Notes under the pieces: generated by a model
The model's database searches: none
Told to the model about the DNA's origin: nothing
Seen by the model: the letters and a program-made list of their open reading frames with translations, nothing else
Assembly (NCBI RefSeq): GCF_032362555.1
Contig: NC_083525.1
Span: 8,417,501-8,481,500, forward strand
Direction of reading: 5' to 3'
Length of the DNA: 64,000 nucleotides
Source: Amyelois transitella
Lineage: Eukaryota > Arthropoda > Insecta > Lepidoptera > Pyralidae
Program-made: the position numbers and the translations under genes
Shown here: positions 13,601 through 23,900 of the stretch, in pieces
How the letters are laid out: the number at the start of each line of letters is the position of its first letter
Position numbering within the stretch: the first letter of the stretch is position 1

Positions 13601-13831
13601 TGATGAGAAAAGAACATTTTCTGATTGGCCTGGGTCTTGGATGTTTATCTATATAAGTATTTATTATAAAATATAGTATCGTTCAGTTAGTATCTCGTAA
13701 CACAAGTCTAGAACTTACTTCGAGGCTAACTCAATCAGTGTAATTTGTCCCGTATATATTTATTTATTGTTTCACAGATGCTCGTATCAGCCCCCGTGCT
13801 CTCGGCCGGGGATTCCCACAAGCGCAGCTGA
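1664..13831 (+). CDS. TLCD3: TLC domain-containing protein 3 (FAM57 family), 5' partial
   Basis: Multi-exon membrane protein gene. Exons that join in phase: 1664-1764, 8228-8389, 9906-10068, 10475-10681, 11640-11870, 13029-13127, 13778-13831 (stop TGA), giving 338 residues. The start codon was not found, so the 5' end probably lies upstream or outside the window. About seven hydrophobic segments are visible. TLC-domain hallmarks are present: YFFYDIWSMYM, the di-histidine in VILLHHIFIGGFG, MELSTPFV, and LLPQLYWFYLM near the end. These align by recall with human TLCD3A/TLCD3B (TLCD3B is linked to ceramide synthesis; an ER or Golgi membrane site is inferred). Exons are GC-rich against AT-rich introns. 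Introns are crowded with SINEs, CATA elements and LINE tails. Exons 2, 3 and 4 of this model each have partial extra copies nearby (see findings); I used the copies whose phases join. Paralogue A or B cannot be decided. Confidence 0.88.
1815..2107. repeat. CATA element fragments, minus (1815-1991) then plus (2005-2107)
   Basis: Two fragments in opposite orientation, in the intron after the 1664-1764 exon of TLCD3. The minus one is internally deleted. Confidence 0.7.
2235..2360 (+). repeat. Second CATA-tipped repeat (CGGAGGGGTAGGCAGAGAC type)
   Basis: CATACATACATAAAATCACG start, then CTTTCCACTTGCCACGATCT and CTTCCTTCGCTTCATCCACA. Other copies: 24384-24520 (+), 27638-27755 (+), 11262-11365 (-), 25868-25995 (-). 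Confidence 0.75.
2464..2760 (+). repeat. Dispersed repeat containing GTCCCGGTTGCATCCTCACC
   Basis: A reverse partial copy lies at 21463-21545 in DDX55 intron 6 (CTGACTCACCCAATCCAGGA). No family assigned. Confidence 0.6.
2758..3020 (+). repeat. CATA element, near full length
   Basis: CATACATACATATAATCACG start and GTGCCGGGAACCACACGGCA end. Confidence 0.85.
3099..3367 (-). mobile_element. Helitron-like element, family 1
   Basis: Reverse copy beginning CTAGCTGTGCTAACAGCAAC and ending in the TATAATATTAGTA start. Confidence 0.7.
3538..4425 (-). repeat. CATA element split by a LINE insertion, with a second fragment
   Basis: Minus-orientation CATA element: 3538-3635 and 4256-4316 are the two halves around the LINE. 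A further fragment (about 4317-4420) repeats the (TATG)-proximal part. Confidence 0.75.
3636..4255 (+). mobile_element. 5'-truncated LINE: reverse transcriptase C-terminal end, 3' UTR and (TTCTA)n tail
   Basis: Codes for the last ~90 residues of a lepidopteran LINE ORF2 (NCIRFYNKLPKSVLEM, then KAYYSTDDYINDKHVW, stop at 3902), followed by a 350-bp 3' UTR (ATGCTGCAGTGTAGTTTGTT, AAGCGGTAGTAATT) and four TTCTA repeats. It lies inside a CATA element: the element's left part ends at CAGTCTTTC and resumes at TTTTCAAGACTGTTGGC. A Jockey/CR1-type placement is a guess. Confidence 0.8.
4462..4555 (-). mobile_element. Helitron-like family 1, 5' fragment
   Basis: TCTATTCAACGCAAAAAGAA through CAGCTTTATAATATTAGTA; the hairpin end is missing. 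Confidence 0.6.
4825..5053 (-). mobile_element. tRNA-derived SINE
   Basis: Reverse copy. The B box (GGTTCGAATCC in sense) appears as GGGATTCGAACCC, the A-box region as CTGCGCCACAGAGGC. Confidence 0.75.
5120..5345 (+). mobile_element. LINE 3' UTR fragment
   Basis: GAAGTTGACGTTGTTG, TGTTACCGCTTCTTCTGCAC, CTTGGAAGCGGCAGTAAACT. Sibling copies: 7900-8083 (+), 31130-31365 (+), about 56250-56400 (-). Confidence 0.65.
5351..5555 (+). mobile_element. Helitron-like element, family 2 (205 bp)
   Basis: TCCTACTACTATTATAAAGG start, GGACGAAGTCGCGGGCGGCC hairpin and CTAG end before a T. It differs by one base from the copy at 24149. Confidence 0.8.
5928..6182 (+). repeat. CATA element, near full length
   Basis: From CATACATACATATGGTCACG to GGTGCCGGGAACCA; the last bases are missing. 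Confidence 0.85.
6383..6975 (+). repeat. CATA element interrupted by the poly(A) retroelement
   Basis: Left part 6383-6430, right part 6768-6975 (GCCAACAGTCTTG through GTGTCGGAAACCACATGG). Confidence 0.8.
6431..6767 (+). mobile_element. Poly(A)-tailed retroelement insert with a 13-bp target duplication
   Basis: A 337-bp GC-rich insert ending in about 14 A's splits a CATA element. The 13-bp target duplication GGGTAGACAGAGC is at 6418-6430 and 6768-6780. This is the mark of target-primed reverse transcription. No reverse transcriptase is visible; it could be a SINE or a 5'-truncated LINE 3' end. Confidence 0.85.
7094..7195 (+). repeat. Dispersed repeat, inverted partner at 12868-12972
   Basis: TGTGTAAATTTCTATGCAAT and TTACTATTTTCTTGTTACTG recur inverted at 12868-12972 in a TLCD3 intron. 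Confidence 0.65.
7690..7800 (+). repeat. CATA element, 5' fragment
   Basis: CATACATACATATTGGTCACG through CTGTTTGGCTTAATGATAGA, then unrelated AT-rich sequence. Confidence 0.75.
8013..8276 (+). repeat. Tandem copy of intron end plus TLCD3 exon start
   Basis: AAAAGATATGAC through the acceptor and about 47 coding bases (8013-8148), repeated as 8149-8276. The second copy joins to the rest of the exon. Confidence 0.85.
8323..8650 (+). repeat. About 148-bp tandem repeat of TLCD3 exon end plus donor
   Basis: GGGTAGGCAGCCGGCTGAGG starts at 8323, 8471 and 8620. The first two copies carry the donor AACAAGTGAGT; the third stops before it. Confidence 0.9.
8390..9905 (+). other. TLCD3 intron
   Basis: Holds the 148-bp duplications, one CATA element (8782-9040) and AT-rich unique sequence; no gene seen. 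Confidence 0.6.
8782..9040 (-). repeat. CATA element, near full length
   Basis: GTGCCGTGTGGTTCCCGGCA through GGATATAGACGGGCTGATAT. Confidence 0.8.
10129..10190 (+). repeat. Copy of TLCD3 exon 9906-10068 fragment
   Basis: TCCTGCACCCGGGACTTCAT through GCATGGTTCGGT matches the exon with two base changes; it is followed by half a TIR element. Confidence 0.85.
10193..10371. mobile_element. CAGGGTGAC TIR element, right half only
   Basis: TTTCCGCCAGCCGGGGTGAT through AAAAGTCACCCTG, in the TLCD3 intron, fused to a copy of exon 9906-10068 sequence. Confidence 0.75.
10515..10870 (+). repeat. 182-bp tandem duplication of TLCD3 exon 10475-10681 and its donor
   Basis: CAAACTCCAAAGGAAGTT starts at 10515 and 10697. 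The copies are nearly identical (a handful of changes by eye) and both end in GTCATTGTG then GTGAGTA. The second lacks the 5' end of the exon. Confidence 0.92.
10976..11160 (+). mobile_element. LINE 3' UTR fragment (same family as 3636-4255)
   Basis: GATTTAGATTTAAGAGATCT through ATACCTTGTATCCAATTTTG. Others at 5675-5755 and 21332-21460. Confidence 0.65.
11372..11600 (+). mobile_element. tRNA-derived SINE
   Basis: GGCCTCTGTGCGCAGCGGTG head, B box GGTTCGAATCC, then the body CTGATTGGCCTGGGTCTTGG. It ends 40 bases upstream of TLCD3 exon 11640-11870. Confidence 0.8.
11946..12180 (+). mobile_element. tRNA-derived SINE
   Basis: GGCCTCTGTGGCGCAGCGGT (A box TGGCGCAGCGG) and B box GGTTCGAATCC, with the same body as the previous copy. 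Confidence 0.82.
12523..12600 (+). mobile_element. tRNA-derived SINE, head fragment
   Basis: GGCCTCTGTGGCGCAGCGGT then a degraded B box; truncated at a CATA element. Confidence 0.65.
12600..12765 (+). repeat. CATA element, 3' fragment
   Basis: Ends GGTGCCGGGAACCACACGGC; lies directly against a SINE fragment. Confidence 0.7.
13130..13385. repeat. Two CATA fragments in opposite orientation
   Basis: Plus 5' end at about 13136-13200, minus far end at about 13255-13385. Confidence 0.65.
13527..13765 (+). mobile_element. tRNA-derived SINE
   Basis: GGCTTCTGTGGCGCAGCGGT and GGTTCGAATCC; it ends a dozen bases before the last TLCD3 exon and so forms its polypyrimidine-side intron. Confidence 0.8.
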
Positions 13832-14351
13832 CGCGGCCGCCGCAAGCACCGCTCGTAGGGCTCCAGCGCGAAGCCCCCAGCGACGGACATACGATAGTGA
13901 CTCATGATAGTGCAGTGTCAAATGTTACGGCTGAAAAATTGTGATGAAAAGTGTTGGTGATGAGAAATTACAGTGGATACATTGTGAATTTAGTGTTACT
14001 GATGTCAAATTGAACCAAGTAACCATTCCCACGGGAATTTGGTAACTCTCTCAGGTTGATTTCGGAGTTATGCGTTTGTGCCGTACTGCCTAGATGAGTT
14101 GGATTCTAATTACACGCGTAAAATTATTCAAGTACATTGCAAAGGTATGTGTCTCTGTTTCCATCTTTGTCTTACTCAGAATTTAACTTTAAAGACAGAC
14201 AGAGTAAGAAAACGTTAAAATGCCTTAAAAAGCGTTAAAAGCCTCCATATAGTATTCGTTTCATAGTTACCAACAAATGTGTAAACGTATGTGTAGGTAC
14301 ACACTATATCAGTTATATCACCTTTAAATTAGTGTATGTCAGGTATATGGC

Positions 14352-14603
14352 TAGGGTTGGCAGGTCGCCAAACCTAATAGCCGGACAGACCAGCCAGTTT
14401 GGCCGGACATTTGGCTAAAAAAACCGGACACCCTATATTATCGGTAGTTGACTCTCGTCGCCTGCGCTCGGCGGCTCTCGCTTGTTTGCGAAATGTAAAA
14501 AGCCTAACAAAAGCCGGACAAGACGGACACTGTTTATTTTGGCCGGACATTCGATCAAAAAGCCTAATTATGTCCGGCTATATCTGGACGCCTGGCAACG
14601 CTA
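14352..14603. mobile_element. hAT-like MITE with 8-bp target duplication
   Basis: 252 bp. Ends TAGGGTTGGCAGGTCG and CGCCTGGCAACGCTA pair as imperfect TIRs (12 of 15). TATATGGC flanks both sides (14344-14351, 14604-14611). It has no coding capacity. Confidence 0.85.
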
Positions 14604-16800
14604 TATATGGCAACGAAACGCGTAATACCAAAACTGGTACAGCAGTCTGCAGGACAAACGCGCACATTAACACTCTGAAATCAGCCTTAGTGTCTCGCTA
14701 CACAAGTAGAAACATGCATTAATATCTGTAAAAGCGATTATAAGGAAACACTAAACACGTATTTCAGACGTTCCCAGTAAATTCTTATATTTCTACAAGG
14801 CATGTTTTAAATAATGTCCTTTTTAACCAACTCTTTTAGTCTTCCAATGTTTCTTATTCCAAATGTTTCTTGTGTTGAAATATCATGATCTGAAAACATC
14901 TACAACAGCGATCTGTCTTCATATTTATCTTTTAGGCTGGTAAATGTTTGAAAAATCGTTCTGACCACGACATAAACATGTTATGCTTATTTATACGTAG
15001 AGTTACCAATAATACAGGTTACATTTTTGATTAAAAAAAATTGTTTTTCATAAAGTCTACTACACAATTAATACATGCTTTCTGATAATAACTCTTTTAC
15101 ATATACATACAATAAAGTCACGCCACATTCCTGGAGGGGTAAGCAGGGACTTCATCTTTTCTCTTGCTAATAATAATATGTGTTTATATTGAGTAATAGT
15201 ATTTTAGAAAATACCTATAAAGGTCTATTGTCAGTGAATTAATTTTGATTTAACTAGTCAACCCACACTCCAGTCACCATATAACCAGTATAATATAAAT
15301 TAATGTATGTTGTAGAATTAAATGTAGCACAATAACTTCAAGAGAGAATCATAGTGTTTAGAAATAGTTTAGTCTGTGTCATACACTTGTGTTTTGCAAA
15401 CGAACATTATATATTGTGGTGTTGTTGTCATCCTTGTCTCACTCAATGGCATTAGAGTGAGAAAGTGATACATGATTAACATAGCAATTTCAAATATATA
15501 TGAAATGAAAATTTATAAATCAAATTGGGCAGTTGCTATTTAGTTATTCCTATTTTGATCTTTGAAGCCAAGTGTTAACTTTTGTGATGATAGAATCAAA
15601 TGGCATGACCATTAGTCGTTATTTTTGGGGAGGCGATTTTAAAATTTACATATATGATAAAAATGTAGTCGACTCTCATATTTAGTGTATCCAAAGTGGT
15701 GAAATTAAAACAATCATCTCTGTATGGATTAAAAGTTATATGTATAGTTCTAATGGGATGGTGCTTGCATGTCTATATTGAAAAAAAAAGTATAAGACGA
15801 AATTTTAAATAAAATTTTATAGTATTTGGTTCATGGTAGATATATGCGTGTGCGAATGAGTAAAACTTAAATTTTATTGACGTTCACGTTAAATGTGTTA
15901 AAATGTGGTAGTTTTACTGAGTAAGAGGTTCAACCTTAATAACCATTTTAAAACAAGCTCTATTATTCTTAATAATTGTTATACTTGACGTAAAAACACG
16001 GAATAGCATCTTTATATTTAAAAAGAATTTTTTTTTCAACGTGTACTTCCCTATAGGTCTTCGTCTATTCCAAAATTGTAATTATGGCATTTCAATTGTG
16101 CATTTTAAAAGTTACGGTAATTGTTTTAAAAGTGACTGACAAATTAAATTGTTACAATTTGTTTGTTGTCAGATTATATAGATTGGCATAGCCATAATTT
16201 AAACTTAATGTACATTTTACGTGCATTAAGTTTAAATAAATTAATAAAAAATGTGCTTCCAATTTCTATTGATGAACTAATGCAATGATTTGTGCAATAG
16301 TGCAATGACCTTGCAACCATTATTCCAAAAATAAAATTCATAATATTTTTGTAGGAAAAATGCAGATTTAAAATTGTTTCTGTCTGAATGGAATAATAAA
16401 AACATAAAATAATATAGAATCTCAGTGAATACTTGTGACGATTTAACACTTAGTTCATATTCGGAACTTCGGAGCGAAAGAGACAGGCAATAAGATTAAG
16501 GCTATCATATGACGGATAGTTTTGTTTGGGGAAAGTTGGATGGTATAGAAACGTAACAGTCAAAATTTATTTTTCCTTGTTATAAAAAAAAATCCGCTTA
16601 TGGGCTGCAATCAAAATATTCCTTGGTTCAGTTCAATATAATTGTTTATTCGAAATTACTTTTTATTTCAGGCCTTAGTTTTAATCTTGTTTTCTCTCAT
16701 TGGTTTAGGTCTAATTCTAATTGTAAAAAATCACTGCATAGCAGAATTGATAGTCATGCACATAATTAAGTTTGTATCACTTAGTATTAAATAAAGGTCT

Positions 16801-17069
16801 AGGGTTGGCGCGCATTTGTATGGATACTCCCAGCGGCCGCTCGTCGCTAGCCTGAGCAGTCGTGCGCAGACGCCGCATTATATACATCGCAGTGTCTAAA
16901 ATTATGACATTGAAAGTGCTATGCGCTTCGCTTCCAGCCGCTTCCAATTTGGTGTGAAATGAGCCTTATATATACTTTTCCTTTCCGCGAATAACTTTCT
17001 TTAAATATACTTCTATGCGTAATAAAATTATGCCAATTGTATATCGTTTACAAATGCGTGCCGACCCTT
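16801..17069. repeat. TIR pair bounding a 269-bp element
   Basis: AGGGTTGGCGCGCATTTGTA (16801-16820) pairs with TACAAATGCGTGCCGACCCT (17049-17068), 18 of 20 matching. No clear target duplication. Confidence 0.65.
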
Positions 17070-17999
17070 TATAGTCGATGTTGTGATTCAACATTACTCT
17101 TATGACTTGGGCTTTCCGTTTAAACTTTGTACCTATTGTATAGATTTATTTACATACACAAAAATATATTAGAACATTCTTAGATTCATGTTTATATCGA
17201 CTTATTTTGTACTCTTGCATTTATCCATTTGTTAAATAGTAAAAAATGACCTTATGTAGTTATTTAGAAGGTTCGAAATGGTTTAGATTTTGCACTCTGA
17301 CCTGTATCACCGAAATTTTCCGATAACCAGAAAATCTCCACTAATTTATGTCTAATGTTATTAGGTGTTTTGAAACATGTAGACTTGCTTAGCAAATGTT
17401 TGACCTATTTTCGGCCTATTGATGTAATCTAGCCTAGGATTAGACTTGTAATAATGACTGTAAAAAGAGGCGTTATAATGTAGAATTTTTGTTTGTGAAA
17501 TGAATATACCTATTATTTTTCGTAACAAGTCTAGTTCTGGTGTTATGTGATTGTTAAAAAAATGTGCTTGTGTTTGTTATTGTTGTTTATTTATTATTGT
17601 GTCAAAAATATAAAGCATTTTTCATGTGTATTGTGTTATTTTAATTATGTCGTCTACTATACCCGGAATTTAAGTTGAACCAAATGGCGGCAAGTTACCT
17701 AGGCGCTTCCTCCCATTCCACTTTTCGCTTTTATTATATTCAAAATTTTTGCTCACTCAAGCTCACTGCTGGTTGAATATGTAAAAGTAAAAAAGAATAG
17801 GTATGATTTTATTTAGCAGCCCAAACGAGAAAGAGTCAGTTGCCATGTGAGAATGCACCTCAAAGGTCTGTTATTAATGGACCCTGTTCCTCCTTTATAA
17901 GTTATGTAACTTAAGACCAAAACGACCGCCATTTTTTACGAGGTAAAGTCAAGTCAAAGTTCTTCGAATAGCAAAAAGACGAAATTGATCGTTAACAAT

Positions 18000-20900
18000 T
18001 TATTTATCAACATCGAAGGCCCTGTCGAACTCCTCCTCCGTGATCTTCCTCTTCTTCAGCTTCTTCATGAGCGCCACGTCGGCCGCCAGCGACTCCAGCT
18101 CCGCCGCCGTCACCGCGCGCCGCTTGCGCCGCTTGCCTTCACTGGAAATTAAATAGGTTATTTTATTATATAACCCAATCACACACTAGACAAAAACATA
18201 CATACATAGGGTAGACAGAGTCTTGGAAAGACTGAATGGCCACGTTCAGCTATTTGGCTTATTGATAGAATTGAGATTCAAATAGTGACAGGTTGCTAGC
18301 CCATCGCCTTAAGAAGAATCCCAAGTCTGTAAGCCTATCCTTTAGTCGTCTTTTACGACATCCATAAGAAGGAGATGGAGTGGTCCTATTCTTTTTTTCA
18401 TTGGTGCGGGAACCACACGGCAAAAACAAATTCTTACTTTTGATGGCAGTTGAGCCACCTATAAGCGTATTATAAGATGATGTGAAAAGTAAATTTGTAT
18501 AAGAATATACGTAGTTATTATAAAAATATCTACGTGTTGGTAAATCAAAACTATAAAATAAAAACTTAAACCAGAAGAAATAACGTGAATAACGTTAAAA
18601 TCAACAAAAGACGATCTTTATTTTTTTCAATTAAATATTTACTTTTTTTCTTAGCGGCCAGTGCGCTATACAATAGGGAAGATGCAAATATGATATTTAT
18701 GAAAATTTTACGTATAAAATGTTAAAAAAATATAAAAGAAGGACTTCTTCAACGTTTTTATTTTAAATTATGTTGATTTTTAGCAATTATTACGAATTAA
18801 AATTACGTTAAACGAAACGCAATTCAAAACACCAATCAGCGTTCAGTGACGTCACTCGTGTTGTGTCAACTTTAAGAAGTTAACTTTGCGATTAATAGGC
18901 AGCAGTGCTTATTATTTACGTTTTTAATAAAAATGGAAGTTGGATTTAAAAAAACAGACTCCAAAAATTTACCAAAAGTTGGTGTCGACATAGTAGTAAC
19001 TTTTTTTGTCGTGAGTCCAGAGTTTTCAAGTGTAGAAATGAAAGGCACTAAATTAGTACGGTATGCATGAATGTTTTTAAACGTTGTTTGCATTTTATTC
19101 AGCAATTTCTAAACATAGCAGTTATATTTTAGCTCAACTAGCTAACTAGCTTTTTTATTTAAAGAAATTGAAAAGAAGTTAAATGTGTGTTACAATAATA
19201 ACTGCATATTTTTAGGTGGATATTTTAAAAGAATAGATGCTGTCAATAAAAATGATTGTCGGGGAAGTATTCTTTGCTACTTTTAAGAAGACAAGCATTC
19301 ATAAGGTGTGTTCAAGCTTGATTGGGAAGTTGGACTCTCCACAATCATTTCTTGAAGCATTATCAAAGCAAATGACCAACACTGATAATATAAATATGGT
19401 ATTTTCCACCACCAAACATCAAAGTGATTCACCAATGTGGTTTGAGTTGAGGTAAGTAGTAAGACTTCTAGCTTAGTTTTGTTTATTGTATTTATCACTA
19501 ACATACCATGAATAAAAAAAAATATTTTGACAAAATAAACTCATTATCATACTCACATAACATAAACTTGATTGGCATATTAGCTGTATATAAGTTTATT
19601 TTTCTACTTTACAGGTACGGTAGAATTACTGGCTCAACTTTTTATGAAGTCGCTCACTGTAAAACTATAAATGGTTCCCTTCTGAACGCAATTATGGGAG
19701 ATGATTCAAAATTTACTTCCATTGCAATGAGAAGAGGGAAAATACTAGAAAAAAAAGTTCTCAAAGTAGGTAGCAAGAAAGAAAAGGTAAGTTCGGTGGT
19801 TTTTGTTTGTTTGAATATTTTGAATAAAAGAAATTTGTAATGTTTGGTTCAAGGCTTTACGTACATAATTAATATTTTTGTTTCTGCAATTCAGATTGAA
19901 ATTGAAGAAGCTGGACTACTTCTTAATGCCGAGTATCCTATTTTTGGAGCAACAGCAACCTGACGGGCTTACTGAAAATTATACAATAGAAGTCAAATGT
20001 CCTTCAACCGAAGATGCCATACTTTCCTATGTGAAAGACAATAAAATAACACCAAAATGTTGGACACAAGTGCAACTGCAAATGTTGTGTGCAATATGAT
20101 AACATCATTGTATCTGTAATGAATATTGCAAAGAAATTCTGGATAGATGCTGTATTTCCGAAATTAAAAGATATATATAATATTTAAGCACATTTTTTTG
20201 TTTTTCAAGAATTTCATCAATTTATTAAATAAAACTATGCTTCGAAAATATTGTTTTTATTCAATTTTAATTAAAGGTGATTCACAAGTGCACAACAAAT
20301 GATTATACTATAGTCTAATTGGGGTATTAGAAAATGATCTACACAGGCATTTGGAAACTTTGTTGAAGTAGATGGACACATAGGTACAAAACATGAGTCA
20401 ACACGACTTTATATCCGAATTTTTTCGGTATTATTGTGATCACTTGATGTGGATGAATATTCCATTTTAAATTATTACAAAAAACTTAGTGAAAGTCGAG
20501 AAAATTTGCAATTTATGATAATCAACTAGTGTTTCCACTATAAAAATTTTCTTTCCCCATGCCTCAATTCCGATTTCCCCATTTCAGAACTTTTTTCCCC
20601 TCAAAAATTATTTTGCTGTAGTTTTGGCACTTTTGTTGTAACTAAAAGTTTAATATATGATTACCTAAAATTCCCCTTTTATAGTATTTCCCCTTTTTCT
20701 TCCCCTCTGGACCCTGATTACCCCTTAAAAGGGGAATTTCCCCTCATTGTGGAAACACTGTAATCAACGAAGGCAAGCACGACCAGTGTCAGACACGTGT
20801 GACGTCATTGGAAGTGTAGGTCCGTTTTGGCGCGAAAATTTAAACGATCAGTTTAAAGCCGCATTTTTTTACGATAAATTAGATTGTTTTAATTTTTTTA

Positions 20901-23900
20901 ATATGTTAAGACCTATTTTACATGGAATTCTTTAAAATGAAATCAAAACTAAAATTATTGCATGTTCCCTATTTGAAATACCATTCAATAGAGTTGCTCA
21001 CCCGTCTAGCTTTTTTAACTCTTTCCGCTTTTTCCGCCGCTGTTTCCTCTCCTCTTTGTTCTGTTTCGTTTGCTCCCACGGCTGGGTCTGAGTCTGTTAA
21101 AAAAAATATACAAATTAAAAAAAAATTCAACTTAAGCACTTTCTTAAGATTTTATGCTCAGACATATCGGTTTAGAGTGAGACAACTATACGTTAAGAGT
21201 ACTCGTATATAAGAGGAAGTATGAAAGTAGCGCCGATAAATGAAAAGATGAATGGTAATAAGCTGGGTTGGTACGGACACATCATGAGAAGAGAGGAAGG
21301 TCATGTTACTAAAAGAGCCTTAAATATAGAAGTGAAGTTTGTTCCGCCGTTTCTTCTACACATGCGCTTTGGAAGCGGTAGTAGTTATAATTAGATTTAA
21401 GTGATGTGACGTCAATAAGTGGTACCTTGTATCCAATTTTAAAAATCTATTCTCTTCTGTAAGAACCTGACTCACCCAATCCAGGATCCATGGTCAAAGG
21501 CGTACCCCGGGCTCTCCAGAGTGGTGAGGATGCAACCGGGACTAAAAGCCAGGAGGGAGTAGAGATATTACAAAAAAAAACAAACAAACAAACCATTTTC
21601 TTCTTCTTCTTGGAGGGCCACACGCCTGTTCTCTTGTATTCTTCTAGCTTCTGCAGCCGGCTCGCCTCCTTCTGTTTGTCTCTGTACGGGATGCTGTTGT
21701 AGTCAATCTGCTCAATGGGCCCTGGAACATATTGGGTGAAGATTATTTTTAAATTCAATATTGTATTAGGCACTTAGCTGTGCCCGCGACTTCGTACGCG
21801 TGGAATAGTTTTTTTGGGCATCATTGAAGTGTTCAAGGATGAATAATTTTCCCCATTTCTTTTCACATTTTCCATTATTTCTTCGCTCTTAATAGTTGCA
21901 GCGTGATGTTATATAGCCTTCCTCGATAAACGGTCTATTCAACACAAAAATAATTTTTCATTTCGAACCAGTAGTTCCTGAGATAAGCGCGTTCAAACAA
22001 ACAAACAAACTCTTCAGCTTTATAATAGTAGTATAGACTAGCTGTGCCCGCGACTTCGTCCGCGTGGAATAGTTATTTTGGGCACCATTAAAGCCCTCAA
22101 GGATGAATAATTTTCACATTTTCCATTATTTCTTCGCTCCTAATAGTTGCAGCGTGATTTTATATAGCCTAAAGGCTTCCTCGATAAATGGTCTTTTCAA
22201 CACAAAAAGAATTTTTTAATTCCAATCTTGTTTTCCAATTTTTTAATTTTGTCTTCCATCCTATCCAATATATAGCTTCCTACCAAGACAAGCGTATTAC
22301 CGCTGCGCCACAGAGGCCATCAATGGATAGGTAGGATGCTTTATCATCATCATCTTATATATAAAATTCTCGTGTCACAATGTTTGTCTCCGTACTCCTC
22401 CGAAACGGCTTTACCGATTTTAACCAAATTTTGCATGCATATTCAGTAGGTCTGAGAATCGGCAAACATCTATTTTTCATACCCCTAAGTGTTAAGGGTT
22501 GTCCACCCTTAACATTTTTTTTATAATTCTATACAAATTTTTATTTTTTTGCAAAACAGTGTTTGCCGGGACAGCTAGTATTTATATAGTAGTTGTGATT
22601 TAAAAACACGCACCAACAAACTGTTGTCTATGCTCGTCTTTTATCTCCGGCATCAATGGCAGCTTGAGCAGACCGTAACTAGTCGCTATGTGCCCCAGAG
22701 GCAGCTCTTTGCATTGCAGTAACAGGTTGCATTCGTGCTTGGAGTACGCTTGTATGTGAGACACGAACGCTCGCTGGCCCTTGTCCAAAATCGAGCGGTC
22801 TTGCTTTTGTTGCGAATGCAGAATCGTTAGAACCTGAAATAAGTATTATAATGTGTTACATACATTACATAGAACCTGGAAAATAATAATATGTATGTGT
22901 TTTACGAACGTTACAATTTAAAACTGCTTTATGTTTACAATTTGATTTGATAATGTGCGGGGGAAATACGGGTTCCCGGCACCAATAAAGAATAAGTATA
23001 GGACCGCACTGTCTCATTCCTATACATGTCGTGATGGGCGACTAAGGGATAGGCTTTTAAATTTGGGGTTCTTCTTTTAGGCGATGGGCTATCATGTCTA
23101 TATCCCTTGCGGGTAGACAGAGCCAACAGTCTTGTAAAGACTGATAGGCCACGTTCAGCTATTTGGCTTTAAGATGGCATTGAGATTCAAATAGTGACAG
23201 GTTGCTAGCCCATCGCCTAAAAGAATAATACCGAGTTTATAAGCCTACTCTTTTCGTCGCCTCTTACGACATCCACGGGAACGAGATGGACTGGTCCTAT
23301 TCTATTTTTATATTGATGCCGGGAACCACACGGCACATTTGGACTTTTCGCTGTTTTTGACTGTGACTTGTGGCGTACATACGTAGGTAGAGATTGTCTT
23401 ATTTAAAAATGCACGCCCCTCCAGTGTATTTACGCTTCCATGCAAAGTCGGTGTATTTACGCACTACATACAAATTAATCGACGTCATTGGTCATGCAAA
23501 CAGTACACATCATAAGCCCGAGAAGCTGGATCTGTTTGCCAACCAGTGCAAATGACGCGAACGAACGACAGAGCGGACGTGTCGTTCAGTACAACGAGCG
23601 CGCTCCCCGCCATACAATTAAAATGACTGGAGTGATCACACGACTAGTTGTCCATTGTTTGCGCGAGCGAGTCAAAGTATTGCAACAAAATCGCCGCACG
23701 CACACAGTAAAGTGTTGTAATAAGTATTTACTCTCCCACGTTGAAACAATTACGTTCAGTGGAGGGGCATGCATTTTTAAATTCGACAATCTCTACTCTT
23801 GCGACGCCGGAGCGTATCACTACTACACAACAATTTACCTTATCTCTCAATTTATCAGTAATCTTGATCTCATCGCCGGACTTCCTCCAGTCCTTCAACT

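Larger units (their letters stand above)
13832..17640 (+). other. TLCD3 3' UTR or downstream region
   Basis: 3.8 kb, AT-rich and almost repeat-free apart from the MITE (14352-14603) and TIR pair (16801-17069). Likely a long 3' UTR; the transcript end is not defined, with several possible poly(A) signals and an AT-rich end near 17630. Confidence 0.5.

Noticed and set aside
11372-13765. tRNA-like sequences with good A and B boxes
   Set aside because: They repeat with a shared non-tRNA body and tail, so they are SINE heads rather than tRNA genes.
14399-14722. 107-codon frame starting MAGHLAKKTGHP
   Set aside because: It mostly lies in the hAT-like MITE and crosses its right end.
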